Assembly (NCBI RefSeq): GCF_020524025.1
Contig: NZ_JAIVKN010000002.1
Span: forward strand, 620,001-684,000
Reading direction: 5' to 3'
Length of the DNA stretch: 64,000 bases
From: Halobacillus litoralis
Lineage (GTDB): Bacteria > Bacillota > Bacilli > Bacillales > Halobacillaceae
Position 1 is the stretch's first letter. Each line of letters opens with the position of its first letter. Under the pieces are notes generated by a model. That model saw only the letters and a list, made by a program, of their open reading frames with translations, did not search any database and was not told the origin of the DNA. Position numbers and translations under genes: made by a program. Positions 8,214 through 16,541 of this stretch are shown here, piece by piece.

Positions 8214-8945
8214 ATGGATACATGGTTTAGTGCACGTATTGATGAATCGTTTACCACCTTTGGCGCAAGCCACCTTGTCATGCTCGCCATTTATGTCATT
8301 GTTTCAGTGTTTATTCTCTCTACCCCGGCTGTTAGAAAGAGGTCCACCCGCTTCCATACCCTGTTACGCGTGATTTTCCTCAGCCTGCTTATTTTGTCAG
8401 AAGTCAGCTATCAAGTGTGGACAATCCTGCACGGATACTGGATGGAAGGCAGTCATTTACCTCTTCATTTATGCGGCATAGCTTCCTTAGTAGGCGTCTT
8501 CGCGCTGCTCACCTATCATCCAAAGCTTATTAAGATCACCTATTTCATTGGTATACTGCCGGCCGCCATTGCTCTTATCACACCGGACATCCCTCATGAT
8601 TTCCAGCATTTCCGATTTTGGAAATTCTTTGTTCACCATATGGCGATCTCATGGACGGGTCTGTTTTTAATTGTCTCAACGACGGTGAAAATTAAATGGC
8701 GTGACTTCCTTGAAACATTTCTGTACCTGGGGATTTATAGTATTCTTATCCATTTATTCAATCAGTATACGGGAACGAATTACTTATATCTTGAAGGCCC
8801 CCCCATTCCCGGCACACCGTTGGATTGGATGGGAAATGGCATCGCGTATACCGCTACTCTGGTTATGACCGCGTTTTCCCTTTTTGCTGTCATGGTTATA
8901 TTCTATAAGCTCGCTGGAACCAAGAAGAGGACAGTCAACGAATAG
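8214..8945 (+). CDS. TIGR02206-family membrane protein (YwaF-like)
   Basis: 243 residues with about six or seven hydrophobic helices. The conserved core LPLHLCGIASLVG (about 86-98), the NxYTGTNYLYL-type stretch and GPPIPGTPLDWMG near the C-terminus mark the YwaF group, an integral membrane family without assigned function. The open frame begins at 8187; GGAGGACC is well placed before the ATG at 8214, which is used. The stop codon lies inside the loop of the terminator hairpin. Single gene, convergent with the oxidase operon. Confidence 0.85.
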   Translation: MDTWFSARIDESFTTFGASHLVMLAIYVIVSVFILSTPAVRKRSTRFHTLLRVIFLSLLILSEVSYQVWTILHGYWMEGSHLPLHLCGIASLVGVFALLTYHPKLIKITYFIGILPAAIALITPDIPHDFQHFRFWKFFVHHMAISWTGLFLIVSTTVKIKWRDFLETFLYLGIYSILIHLFNQYTGTNYLYLEGPPIPGTPLDWMGNGIAYTATLVMTAFSLFAVMVIFYKLAGTKKRTVNE

Positions 8946-8957
8946 ACTGTCCTCTTT
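8925..8957. terminator. Terminator overlapping the ywaF stop codon
   Basis: 12-bp stem AAGAGGACAGTC / GACTGTCCTCTT (8925-8936, 8945-8956). The loop carries most of the TAG stop. The T-rich tail serves the plus strand, and the mirror A-rich side could serve the convergent oxidase operon. Confidence 0.82.
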
Positions 8958-8967
8958 CTTATAAAGC

Positions 8968-9540
8968 TTAAAATAAATAGGGGGCATAAACGATACATAT
9001 AATCAGCACCCATATAACATCAACAAAATGCCAATAATAGTTAAAGATCTTATGTTTCTCTATAAACAAAGCTCTAGGAAGCTGCTTTGTAAACTGAAAC
9101 ATAAGCAGGATCATCCACGCCAGACCAAAAGCCACATGCGATGCATGAAGACCTACCAACACATAAAAAGAAGACAGGAAATTGTTCATCGAAAGAGTGT
9201 ATCCTTCACTCCAATATTTATAGAATTCATGGACTTCCAATACCATAAACGCGCCCCCAAGAAGGAAAGTCGCACCAAGGCCAATCCATATTTTCATCCG
9301 GCTCCAATTTTTCAGTCCCCGCTCTGCAATGAGAAGCGTCCCGCTGCTTGAAAGAAGGAAGATGGAAGTCAGAACGACTGTACGCAGCTCATAAACTTCC
9401 GAAGGGTCCGCACCTCTTGAAGCTGGTGTGTAAATGATATACGTAGCAAACAGTGTAGCAAACATAATCGCCTCTACAACTAAATATAAAAAGAACCCCA
9501 GTCGTTTATCTTCAAACAGATAAGCTGTGTTCTCCTTCAT
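8968..9540 (-). CDS. ctaE: Heme-copper oxidase subunit III
   Basis: 190 residues, five transmembrane helices, the short bacterial form of cytochrome c oxidase subunit III. Family stretches: FFLYLVVEAIMFATLFATY in helix I, VLEVHEFYKY, FYVLVGLHASHVAFGL and the C-terminal YYWHFVDVIWVLIICIVY, whose WHFVDxxW motif is diagnostic. It stabilises the subunit I/II core and the proton-uptake path. The ATG overlaps the subunit I stop by four bases (ATGA), indicating translational coupling. Last gene of the operon: no subunit IV (CtaF) follows. Confidence 0.93.
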   Translation of the reverse strand: MKENTAYLFEDKRLGFFLYLVVEAIMFATLFATYIIYTPASRGADPSEVYELRTVVLTSIFLLSSSGTLLIAERGLKNWSRMKIWIGLGATFLLGGAFMVLEVHEFYKYWSEGYTLSMNNFLSSFYVLVGLHASHVAFGLAWMILLMFQFTKQLPRALFIEKHKIFNYYWHFVDVIWVLIICIVYAPYLF

Positions 9541-11444
9541 GATTCCTCCTCCTCCCGATAGGTTTTTTCCCTCTCATCCGTAAGGGATCTGAGAATGAAG
9601 AAACCTAAGGCTAAAGATCCGCCAATCACCTGCATCCAAACCCACTGATAAATAAAACCTATACTCATAAATATGAGGATGCCGGCTAATACCAAAGGTT
9701 GAATGGTCTTAACCGGTATAGGCGAAGGCCTTATCTCTTCGGAAGAAGGCAAAGGTTTCTTATCTAATTTGCTATACCAATACGCATCAATGGAATCTAC
9801 TTTCGGAATTGGATGGAAAGGGTGCTCGGAGGGTGGAGAATCCACCGTCCATTCAAGCGTCCTTCCGTCCCATGGGTCAGGTCCCACTTTATCTGTATAT
9901 CGATGAGTCTTATATAAATTCCAAGCGACAAACAGCATACTTGCCCCCATTAAAAATGCTCCAATTGTACTTACGAAATTCAACAGGAATAATCCATCTT
10001 CCCACGTATACGTATACACCCGACGAGGCATACCATTTAAACCGGCAAAATGCTGAGGCATAAATGTGAGGTGAAAGCCAATAATAAAGAGCCAAAAATG
10101 CCATTTCCCCAACTTCTCATCCAGCATTTTCCCGGTCATTTTCGGATACCAATAATATATTCCTGCAAAAGCTCCCAAAATGGTACCGCCGATCATTGTG
10201 TAATGAAAGTGAGCGACAACAAAATAAGAATCGTGGTATTGATAGTCAGCAGCTGCTACGGCTAACATAACGCCGGTAACTCCGCCGATAACGAAGGTTG
10301 GAATGAACCCAAGTGAAAACAACATGGGCGTAGTAATCCGTACTACTCCTCTTCGCATTGTAAATAGCCAGTTAAATATCTTTATACCCGTGGGCACAGC
10401 AATCAGCATAGTGGTTATAGCAAAAATCGCATTAGCCAGAGCCCCGAGGCCAACCGTAAACATATGGTGCGCCCAGACCATAAAGCCTAGAAGACCAATG
10501 AGGCATATGGCGATAACCATGGAAGTATACCCATATACTCTTTTCTTGGAGAAAGTAGAAATAATGTCGGAAAAGATACCAAAAGCCGGTAAAATAAGAA
10601 TGTAAACCTCAGGATGACCAAAAATCCAAAACAAATGCTGCCAGTATACAGGATTTCCATACTCCCCAAGAAAAAAGGACGTCCCATACAGGCGGTCAAA
10701 CGTCAGTAAGAGGAGCGAAATGGTTAAGACTGGGAAAGCAATTAATATAAGGATAGATGTAATTAAGGTGGCCCATGAGAATAAAGGCATTCGTGTCATT
10801 TTCATTCCAGGCGCACGCAGTCTGACAATCGTCACAATCATATTGATCGCTGTAAATATAGTCCCAAGCCCTGATATCTGCAAACCAAATATGTAGTAAT
10901 TGTTATTCGGGCCCGTTGTATAGGTGTCTGTTGCCAAAGGAGCATAGGAAGTCCAGCCTGCATTCGGAGCAGCATTAAAAAAGAAGGCCATGTTGAAAAT
11001 AACCCCGCCCGCAACAAACAGCCAGAAACTAATCGAATTTAAATAAGGAAAAGCAAGATCATTGGCTCCCAGCTGAAGCGGGACCGCTATGTTCATTAAA
11101 CCTATCAGGAGCGGCATCGCAACAAAAAAGATCATAACTGTCCCATGTGTTGTAAATACTTCATTGTATTTTTGAGACTGAAAAACCCAGAACTCATTTT
11201 CTGGAACAGCTAACTGCGTGCGGATAAACATAGCATCCATACCCCCACGGATAAAGAAAACCATAGCAAGCAAAATATACATGGTTCCAATTTTACGATT
11301 ATCTGTTGTTGTCACATACTCTCCCACGAGAGGCCACTTTCTTCTGGAAGTCATCCACCACATAATAAAAATACCTAATAAAACTGTGACAATCCAGGAT
11401 ACAACAATATCTGAAGGTACTTCCCCTATAAAAGGTACATTCAT
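9537..11444 (-). CDS. ctaD: Heme-copper oxidase subunit I (A-type)
   Basis: 635 residues, about 14 hydrophobic segments: the 12-helix core plus a C-terminal extension with a further membrane pair (about 585-620). It is the catalytic subunit that reduces O2 to water while pumping protons. The CuB ligand motif with cross-linked tyrosine is WIFGHPEVYILILP, the CuB histidines follow as WAHHMF, and the two-heme ligand motif is VVAHFHYTMIGG. The D-pathway entry is QLGANDLAFPYLN. The glutamate in GHPEV identifies an A-type enzyme. GGAGGGAGGG precedes the ATG. Second gene after subunit II, with a 24-bp gap. Confidence 0.95.
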   Translation of the reverse strand: MNVPFIGEVPSDIVVSWIVTVLLGIFIMWWMTSRRKWPLVGEYVTTTDNRKIGTMYILLAMVFFIRGGMDAMFIRTQLAVPENEFWVFQSQKYNEVFTTHGTVMIFFVAMPLLIGLMNIAVPLQLGANDLAFPYLNSISFWLFVAGGVIFNMAFFFNAAPNAGWTSYAPLATDTYTTGPNNNYYIFGLQISGLGTIFTAINMIVTIVRLRAPGMKMTRMPLFSWATLITSILILIAFPVLTISLLLLTFDRLYGTSFFLGEYGNPVYWQHLFWIFGHPEVYILILPAFGIFSDIISTFSKKRVYGYTSMVIAICLIGLLGFMVWAHHMFTVGLGALANAIFAITTMLIAVPTGIKIFNWLFTMRRGVVRITTPMLFSLGFIPTFVIGGVTGVMLAVAAADYQYHDSYFVVAHFHYTMIGGTILGAFAGIYYWYPKMTGKMLDEKLGKWHFWLFIIGFHLTFMPQHFAGLNGMPRRVYTYTWEDGLFLLNFVSTIGAFLMGASMLFVAWNLYKTHRYTDKVGPDPWDGRTLEWTVDSPPSEHPFHPIPKVDSIDAYWYSKLDKKPLPSSEEIRPSPIPVKTIQPLVLAGILIFMSIGFIYQWVWMQVIGGSLALGFFILRSLTDEREKTYREEEES

Positions 11445-11468
11445 TTCCCTCCCTCCTTCTTTACTCTT

Positions 11469-12164
11469 TTATTCTTTTTTAAGCCAATCATCAAAAGCGC
11501 TTTGTTCAACTACTTTCGTTTCAAATCTCATTAGTGTATGTTTTGCACCACAAAATTCTGCACACTTCCCTTGATAAACACCTGTTTCTCCCGGTTTAAA
11601 TGAAAGTCTGGTTTCTTCACCAGGAAGCACGTCAATTTTCCCCGATAAGTTTGGTACCCAGAACGAATGAATGACATCATTCGAAGTGAGTCGAAACTGT
11701 ACTTCCTGGTCAACGGGCAGGATCAGTTCATCAAACGATTCTTTTCCATTCTCATAAACAAACTTCCAATTATACTGCTGTGCTTCAACATTCACGACCA
11801 TGACATCACCTTGAGTTTCCTCAACGTTCCCTGACACTTTGGCTGTCAATTCATATGTAGCTTTAACGGTTGGGACGGCAAGGATTGCAAGTAAGATGAA
11901 CGGGAGAACTGTCCATGTAATTTCCAGCCATTTACTTTCCTTCTCATTAGCAGGAATTGTTCCTCTAGTTTCCGGTGTTTCACGAAATTTTGATAAGAAA
12001 CGAAAGAATAAAATGAAGACAACGATCAGCACGAGCATCATTAAGCCAAAACTTAAATAAATTAAATCGGTTAAAGTTTCAGCTGTATCACTTTTAGGAT
12101 CCAGCACCCTCATCTGGCAGCCGCTTAAGAAAATTATCCCTAAGACCATAACTATCTTTCTCAA
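11469..12164 (-). CDS. ctaC: Cytochrome c oxidase subunit II, CuA type, no fused cytochrome c
   Basis: 231 residues. A lipoprotein signal (FLSGC at 12-16) is followed by two transmembrane helices (about 35-58 and 80-100) and a cupredoxin domain facing outside. The CuA site is complete: the His in VIHSFWVP, then CAEFCGAKHTLM with its two Cys, Glu, His and Met. This means electrons are taken from a cytochrome c, not quinol (QoxA lacks CuA). Unlike B. subtilis CtaC (about 356 residues), no C-terminal heme-c domain (CxxCH) is present, so a separate cytochrome c must donate. The start is TTG at 12164 after GGGAGG. First gene of the operon. Confidence 0.92.
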   Translation of the reverse strand: MRKIVMVLGIIFLSGCQMRVLDPKSDTAETLTDLIYLSFGLMMLVLIVVFILFFRFLSKFRETPETRGTIPANEKESKWLEITWTVLPFILLAILAVPTVKATYELTAKVSGNVEETQGDVMVVNVEAQQYNWKFVYENGKESFDELILPVDQEVQFRLTSNDVIHSFWVPNLSGKIDVLPGEETRLSFKPGETGVYQGKCAEFCGAKHTLMRFETKVVEQSAFDDWLKKE

Positions 12165-12180
12165 CCCATCACCTCCCGTT

Positions 12181-12198
12181 TGAAAAAATGTTTTTTCA
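12181..12198. repeat. AT-rich inverted repeat upstream of the oxidase operon
   Basis: TGAAAAAA-TG-TTTTTTCA, perfect 8-bp arms, just before the ribosome binding site of subunit II and close to a TATTAT -10-like hexamer. It may be an operator or a leader hairpin; no known box is matched. Confidence 0.45.
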
Positions 12199-12276
12199 GA
12201 ATAATATCTCAGCCTAGTAATTTCTTATTACCTCATTCCATAAAAATGAAACGTCTTCAACATTATTGAAAAACAC

Positions 12277-12320
12277 ACAAATAACCCCGGCCCCATAAAA
12301 CAGGGGCCGGGGTTATTTGT
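12277..12320 (-). terminator. Strong hairpin terminator after the phasin-like gene
   Basis: 18-bp perfect stem, half-sequence ACAAATAACCCCGGCCCC (12277-12294) with its complement at 12303-12320, loop of eight. It begins at the stop codon of the gene at 12320 and ends the AarF unit before the oxidase promoter. Confidence 0.9.
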
Positions 12321-12628
12321 CATTTTCCGTGCAGGTTTTCTAACCTTTTAATTCGTGCTTCCAATATTTCATATTCTTCTTTTGATACAAAGCCAAGCTC
12401 TTTCATCTGGTCCTGAAATTTTGCCTTCGCCTGCTCATTCCATTCCTTGTCTTTGCTTTCTCCTTTTGTTATCCAATTGTTCATCCTGTTGTTTATCATC
12501 GATTTGGCTTGAGATGGGCTGATCTCCCCTCTTTTCACCATTTCCTCCACCATTTTTTCAAACTTCTCCTTACCGCTCAGAGCTGCACCCAATCCTAAGT
12601 GAAACCCTTTTTTCAATAAATCACTCAT
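12320..12628 (-). CDS. Phasin-like coiled-coil protein
   Basis: 102 residues, almost all helical and charged, with an N-terminal LLKKGFHLGLGAALSGKEKF typical of phasin-related proteins and a C-terminal heptad region ending in EILEARIKRLENLHGK. This protein type often sits beside AarF/ABC1 kinases in Bacilli, and its start overlaps the kinase stop by four bases (ATGA). In phasin families this helix binds lipid or polyhydroxyalkanoate surfaces; here the role is unknown. GGAGGAATG is the ribosome binding site. Pairing with the kinase suggests a joint membrane-lipid function, as inference. Confidence 0.75.
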   Translation of the reverse strand: MSDLLKKGFHLGLGAALSGKEKFEKMVEEMVKRGEISPSQAKSMINNRMNNWITKGESKDKEWNEQAKAKFQDQMKELGFVSKEEYEILEARIKRLENLHGK

Positions 12629-14289
12629 CCTTCATTCCTCCTATTATGATGAATTCGTTTGAGCATTCTTACGTGACTGATAGAGCAAATGAAAAAACCA
12701 AACAGTCCAACTACCGCCAGGCTGCTGCCTATCCACAAACTTGGCAGGACAGGGACAATCATTGTGTAAAATAGTGCCCCTCCCCCCGATGCCAGCACTA
12801 AGAGAGAGAGAAACGTGTAAAAAAGGTAGTACTGATGAAACAACTGATTCTTTTGGTGGTAACTCTTCCATTCCCTCTCCTTGTCGCCGTCCTCAAGAAA
12901 CTCAATGAGAGCACGTGGCAAAGACAGAAGAGGTCTTGCCGTTTCTTTAATTACATCTTTATACAAAGAGTAATTGGAATCATTACCCGAAACCCACTCT
13001 CTAATGACCGGCCGCCCCCATTGAATTAAATCAATCTGTGGATATACACTGCTCAGGACTCCGACGATGATGGAAGTTGCACGTCCCAGAAAAGCGTAAT
13101 CCGCAGGGAGCTGTATCGGTTGTTCTTTGACAAACTGCTGCACATCTTCAAGCATATCATTCATCATATGTGCATCCAGCTTGTCAAAGTTCCCTTCTAA
13201 GTACATATCAGTGGTCTGCTTTAACAATTTTTTCACTTTTTCCGTATCAGCATCAGGTAAAAGAAAGTCCATTTCCTGCAAAGCTTCTATTACACGGTCA
13301 TAATCATCGAGAATAAACCCTTGAATCATCGTCCGTATCGAATTTGCATCTTCATTCTTTATTTCACCGACCATGCCAAAGTCAATCATAACGATCGTTC
13401 CATCTTCCTTTAACATGATGTTTCCTGGGTGAGGGTCGGAATGAAACATACCTGCATATAAAAACTGCTCCACACACAAATCGAACAATCTATGGGCTGT
13501 TTTTTCACGATCAATGCCGTTCTTCTTTATAAATGATATGTCTGTTATTTTAGCTCCTTCGATCCATTCCATAACAAGGACACGCTTCGTCGATAAATCA
13601 GAATAGTACTCTGGAATATAAACGTCCGGGAAGTCTTTAAACCTTTTTTTGAAATGGATTCCATTATCTAATTCCATTGTAAAATCAAGCTCATTACTAA
13701 TTACACGGACTACTTCTTGATACAAAGCTGGTAAATCTGCTTTTTTTCCGTAGATTGTAAAGCGATCAACCACCCAGAACACAATTTTCAGTGCTTTAAA
13801 GTCCATACGAAAGGAATCTCTCACCCTATACCTCTGGACCTTGACAGCAACCGGTGTCCCATCTTTTAATTGTGCCTTGTAAACTTCACCAATTGAAGCA
13901 GAAGCGACAGCAGCCTCGTCTATAGAGGACAAATATTCTTCCATAGGAGCATTCCAATCCTGCTCCATTATCTTCTTTGAGTAAGAGAAAGGGATCGGTT
14001 CGACCCGGTCTACGAGCCCTTCCAATTCTTTAATAAAAGATTTCGGAAGAAGGTCGCCTCGCGAGCTGAGAAACTGACCGAACTTAATGAGCAGCCCCCC
14101 AAGCGAAACCGCTTTTTTACGATATTCCTCTGCCTGCTCAGCCAGCATGTCTTCCCATTTTTTCTTCGTATCTTGATTCCATATTTTATGTCTTTTCCCA
14201 AACCAATAGATCTGCACTAAGAATTTCAGAGACATCCAGACAATTACGGTAATTCTGTATATGGATATGTACTTCAATCTCTGCCCCAT
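12625..14289 (-). CDS. AarF/ABC1/UbiB family kinase-like protein
   Basis: 554 residues of the atypical kinase family that controls quinone or lipid metabolism (UbiB, Coq8). The KxGQ motif that covers the ATP pocket is K69-F-G-Q72, followed by the Ala-rich AAVASASIGEVYKAQ in place of a P-loop, the lysine of VAVKVQRY, the catalytic HSDPHPGNIM and the metal-binding IDFGMVG. Two transmembrane helices lie at the C-terminus (about 495-545), the family's membrane anchor. AGGAGG stands seven bases before the ATG. Bacilli make menaquinone, so a UbiB role in ubiquinone is not expected; the substrate is unknown. Cotranscribed with the phasin-like gene. Confidence 0.9.
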   Translation of the reverse strand: MGQRLKYISIYRITVIVWMSLKFLVQIYWFGKRHKIWNQDTKKKWEDMLAEQAEEYRKKAVSLGGLLIKFGQFLSSRGDLLPKSFIKELEGLVDRVEPIPFSYSKKIMEQDWNAPMEEYLSSIDEAAVASASIGEVYKAQLKDGTPVAVKVQRYRVRDSFRMDFKALKIVFWVVDRFTIYGKKADLPALYQEVVRVISNELDFTMELDNGIHFKKRFKDFPDVYIPEYYSDLSTKRVLVMEWIEGAKITDISFIKKNGIDREKTAHRLFDLCVEQFLYAGMFHSDPHPGNIMLKEDGTIVMIDFGMVGEIKNEDANSIRTMIQGFILDDYDRVIEALQEMDFLLPDADTEKVKKLLKQTTDMYLEGNFDKLDAHMMNDMLEDVQQFVKEQPIQLPADYAFLGRATSIIVGVLSSVYPQIDLIQWGRPVIREWVSGNDSNYSLYKDVIKETARPLLSLPRALIEFLEDGDKEREWKSYHQKNQLFHQYYLFYTFLSLLVLASGGGALFYTMIVPVLPSLWIGSSLAVVGLFGFFICSISHVRMLKRIHHNRRNEG

Positions 14290-14357
14290 CCTTCGTCCTC
14301 CTTCCGCCTGCTATTTCTTACTTTTCCCCTTCGGAAAGCTCATCAATCATCCTATAT

Positions 14358-14713
14358 AGACACTCGAGGTCATAAGCCGCTGTCTTTCGTGAGGGAAATG
14401 CGCCTCACATAAGCCTTCGTCTTATGCTTGTCGTGTCTATCAGAACGGTTGCACTTTTATTTTTATCCAGTTCCACCGTTCAGACACTCGAGGTCATAAG
14501 CCGCTGTCTTTCGTGAGGGAAATGCGCCTCACGTAAGCCTTCGTCTTATGCTTGTCGTGTCTACCAGAACGGTTGCACTTTTAATATTATCCAGTTCCAC
14601 CGTTCAGACACTCGAGGTCATAAGCCGCTGTCTTTCGTGAGGGAAATGCGCCTCACGTAAGTCTTCGTCTTATGCTTGTCGTGTCTACCAGAACGGTTGC
14701 ACTTTTAATATTA
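14358..14713. repeat. Three tandem 124-bp palindromic repeats
   Basis: Units begin at 14358, 14482 and 14606; the third is cut after about 108 bp. Units 1 and 2 differ by four substitutions, units 2 and 3 by one, with no indels. Each unit opens with AGACACTCGAGG and folds into a nested hairpin: outer arms AGACAC / GTGTCT, middle arms CATAAG / CTTATG, inner stem CGTGAGG / CCTCACG around an 8-base loop. The joining segment carries its own arms GAACGGT / ACCGTTC. No coding frame or CRISPR spacer is present. The array fills the 460-bp gap between the AarF and GNAT genes. Confidence 0.92.
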
Positions 14714-14751
14714 ACTATGTAAGAATTTGTTTATAAAGAAAGGGTGGTTAC

Positions 14752-15651
14752 ATGATGCAGATTCGTGAGTTGGAAGTTAGGGAATTACATAAAGTAGCAG
14801 AATGGCTGTTTCAAATGAATGAACAGGATCATCATTACGTAGCTTGGCTTGCCTCAGATCAAAATGAGATCTTTGAACAAATTTGGACGTTGACGCAATT
14901 TAAAGAACCTCTGGCTTACGTTGCCTGGGAAGGAAATGAGATTATCGGCTTTATGGGACTTCTACCTTTCTTCGAACAAAAGCTGTGCCGTCTTCTCGGC
15001 CCTTTCGCTCTGGAGAATCAAGAGGAAGTCATTGAACGCTTGTGGGAGAAAGCTTCGTTAACAGCTCAACTTCATTTTGATGTTGTCAAAGTGGCCTGCT
15101 TCGCAAAGAATGAAGCTCTTGTTACTTTTGCCCAACATCATGATTTTGAATTATATAATGTAGAAAAAACGCTGGCTGTCCACCACACATCCTATACACC
15201 TACGAAGGATAAGGGTCAAAAGGTTGTGGATCTTCACCTGGAAGATTACTCCAACCTCCACCGTCTTCATCCAACGGCAGCTTATTATACAACAGACGAA
15301 ATGCTTCATTTGGCACAGAAAGAAGGAAATCATATATGGGGGTATATGGAAGATGGGGAACTAATTGGGTACCTCTATCTTGAGACCATCTCTCCTGATG
15401 AGGAAGGGGAAATTTGCTTTGTAAATGTTCTTCCATCTAAAAGAAGTGCTGGTGTTGGAACGACACTCATGAATCACGCATTACAATACGCGTTTTTCGC
15501 CCTCCATTTAGATGTCGTCACCATCTCCGTCCGCACTCAAAATAAACAGGCAGAGGAACTTTATAAGCAACTGGGCTTTACAGAATCTCACACCATTTAT
15601 GCATTTCAAAAATCCTGGAAACCCGTGTCATCCTCTTCCCACCTTCACTGA
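14752..15651 (+). CDS. GNAT-family N-acetyltransferase, two-domain
   Basis: 299 residues, apparently two GNAT folds in tandem. The first half (1-140) has lost a clear acetyl-CoA loop. The second (about 155-290) has the strand-loop FVNVLPSKRSAGVGTTLM with the variant pyrophosphate loop R-S-A-G-V-G and the C-terminal NKQAEELYKQLGF typical of GNATs. The acceptor is unknown. The ATG at 14752 is followed by a second at 14755; AAAGGGTGG precedes both. It is 20 bp before the fructosamine-kinase-like gene, so probably cotranscribed. A TTGCAC in the last palindromic repeat (14697-14702) could be its -35, but the facing -10 is poor. Confidence 0.82.
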   Translation: MMQIRELEVRELHKVAEWLFQMNEQDHHYVAWLASDQNEIFEQIWTLTQFKEPLAYVAWEGNEIIGFMGLLPFFEQKLCRLLGPFALENQEEVIERLWEKASLTAQLHFDVVKVACFAKNEALVTFAQHHDFELYNVEKTLAVHHTSYTPTKDKGQKVVDLHLEDYSNLHRLHPTAAYYTTDEMLHLAQKEGNHIWGYMEDGELIGYLYLETISPDEEGEICFVNVLPSKRSAGVGTTLMNHALQYAFFALHLDVVTISVRTQNKQAEELYKQLGFTESHTIYAFQKSWKPVSSSSHLH

Positions 15652-15671
15652 TATAAAAAAGGAGGCTTCAT

Positions 15672-16538
15672 ATGGAAAACCATATTCGTGATGCTTTAAC
15701 TAAAGTGAAAGATTCGAGCTCTCTCAAGAAGTTCAATTCTATCCAAGGGGGAGACATTAATCAGGCATTCTATGTCGAAACAGAAAAGCAGTCGTACTTC
15801 ATTAAGGTAAACGAAGGCGTCCCTTCTCACTTTTTCCAGGTAGAAGCTGATGGGTTGGAAGCTATTCGCGAAACACGTACCATCCGGGTGCCGGATGTGT
15901 ACTATTATGACATCCCCCGTAGTAAGGAGACAGCAGCCCTCGTCATGGAATGGATTGAGCCCGGATCTTCTGATTCACCTGAAAAACTGGGCAGGCAGCT
16001 TGCACAGCTGCATCAAAACTGCGCCTCTCAATATGGTTACGGCGCAAAAACCTTCGTTGGGAAATTGGATCAGCCAAATGAATGGGAACGTTCCTGGGTT
16101 GACTATTATCGCAATCACAGGCTGGGGAGACAGTTGGAAGCTGGAATTACAAAAGGAACCATAAATAAAAAACGGCGCACCGGCCTTGAACAAGTGATAG
16201 AGAAGCTAGATCACTATCTGCCCGCTGATCCCAAGCCCTCTTTGCTGCATGGAGATCTCTGGGGTGGAAACTGGATGACAGATATGCAGGGCAGTCCTGT
16301 ACTCATTGATCCATCTATTTTATATGGAGATCACGCTTTTGAGTTAGCTTTCACAGAGCTTTTTGGAGGATTCCCCCAATCATTTTACGATGCGTATCAG
16401 GAAAACTTTCCACTGCCCGACAGCTATGAAGAAACCAAACCTTTATACCAGCTGTTTTATCTGCTGGTCCATTTAAACATGTTCGGAGAAATGTATGGTC
16501 CCCCTGTGGACCGCATTATCAATCATTTCAGTGATTAA
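15672..16538 (+). CDS. Fructosamine / ketosamine kinase family protein
   Basis: 288 residues of the fructosamine-3-kinase family, an aminoglycoside-phosphotransferase-like fold. It would phosphorylate sugar moieties of glycated amines so that the adduct falls apart (protein or metabolite deglycation). Visible elements: N-terminal QGGDINQAFYV, the ATP-binding lysine K45 in YFIKVN, the catalytic loop LLHGDLWGGNW (193-200), the metal aspartate LIDPS (D213) and YGDHAFELAF. AAAAAGGAGG precedes the ATG. Second gene of a probable pair with the upstream GNAT. The substrate is not proven for most bacterial members. Confidence 0.88.
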   Translation: MENHIRDALTKVKDSSSLKKFNSIQGGDINQAFYVETEKQSYFIKVNEGVPSHFFQVEADGLEAIRETRTIRVPDVYYYDIPRSKETAALVMEWIEPGSSDSPEKLGRQLAQLHQNCASQYGYGAKTFVGKLDQPNEWERSWVDYYRNHRLGRQLEAGITKGTINKKRRTGLEQVIEKLDHYLPADPKPSLLHGDLWGGNWMTDMQGSPVLIDPSILYGDHAFELAFTELFGGFPQSFYDAYQENFPLPDSYEETKPLYQLFYLLVHLNMFGEMYGPPVDRIINHFSD

Positions 16539-16541
16539 TGC

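Noticed and set aside
8968-12164. Quinol oxidase (qox) operon
   Set aside because: Subunit II keeps every CuA ligand, which quinol-oxidising QoxA lacks, so a cytochrome c oxidase is the better reading.
14358-14713. CRISPR array
   Set aside because: The repeat unit is 124 bp, nearly the whole period is conserved, there are no variable spacers, and no cas gene is present.
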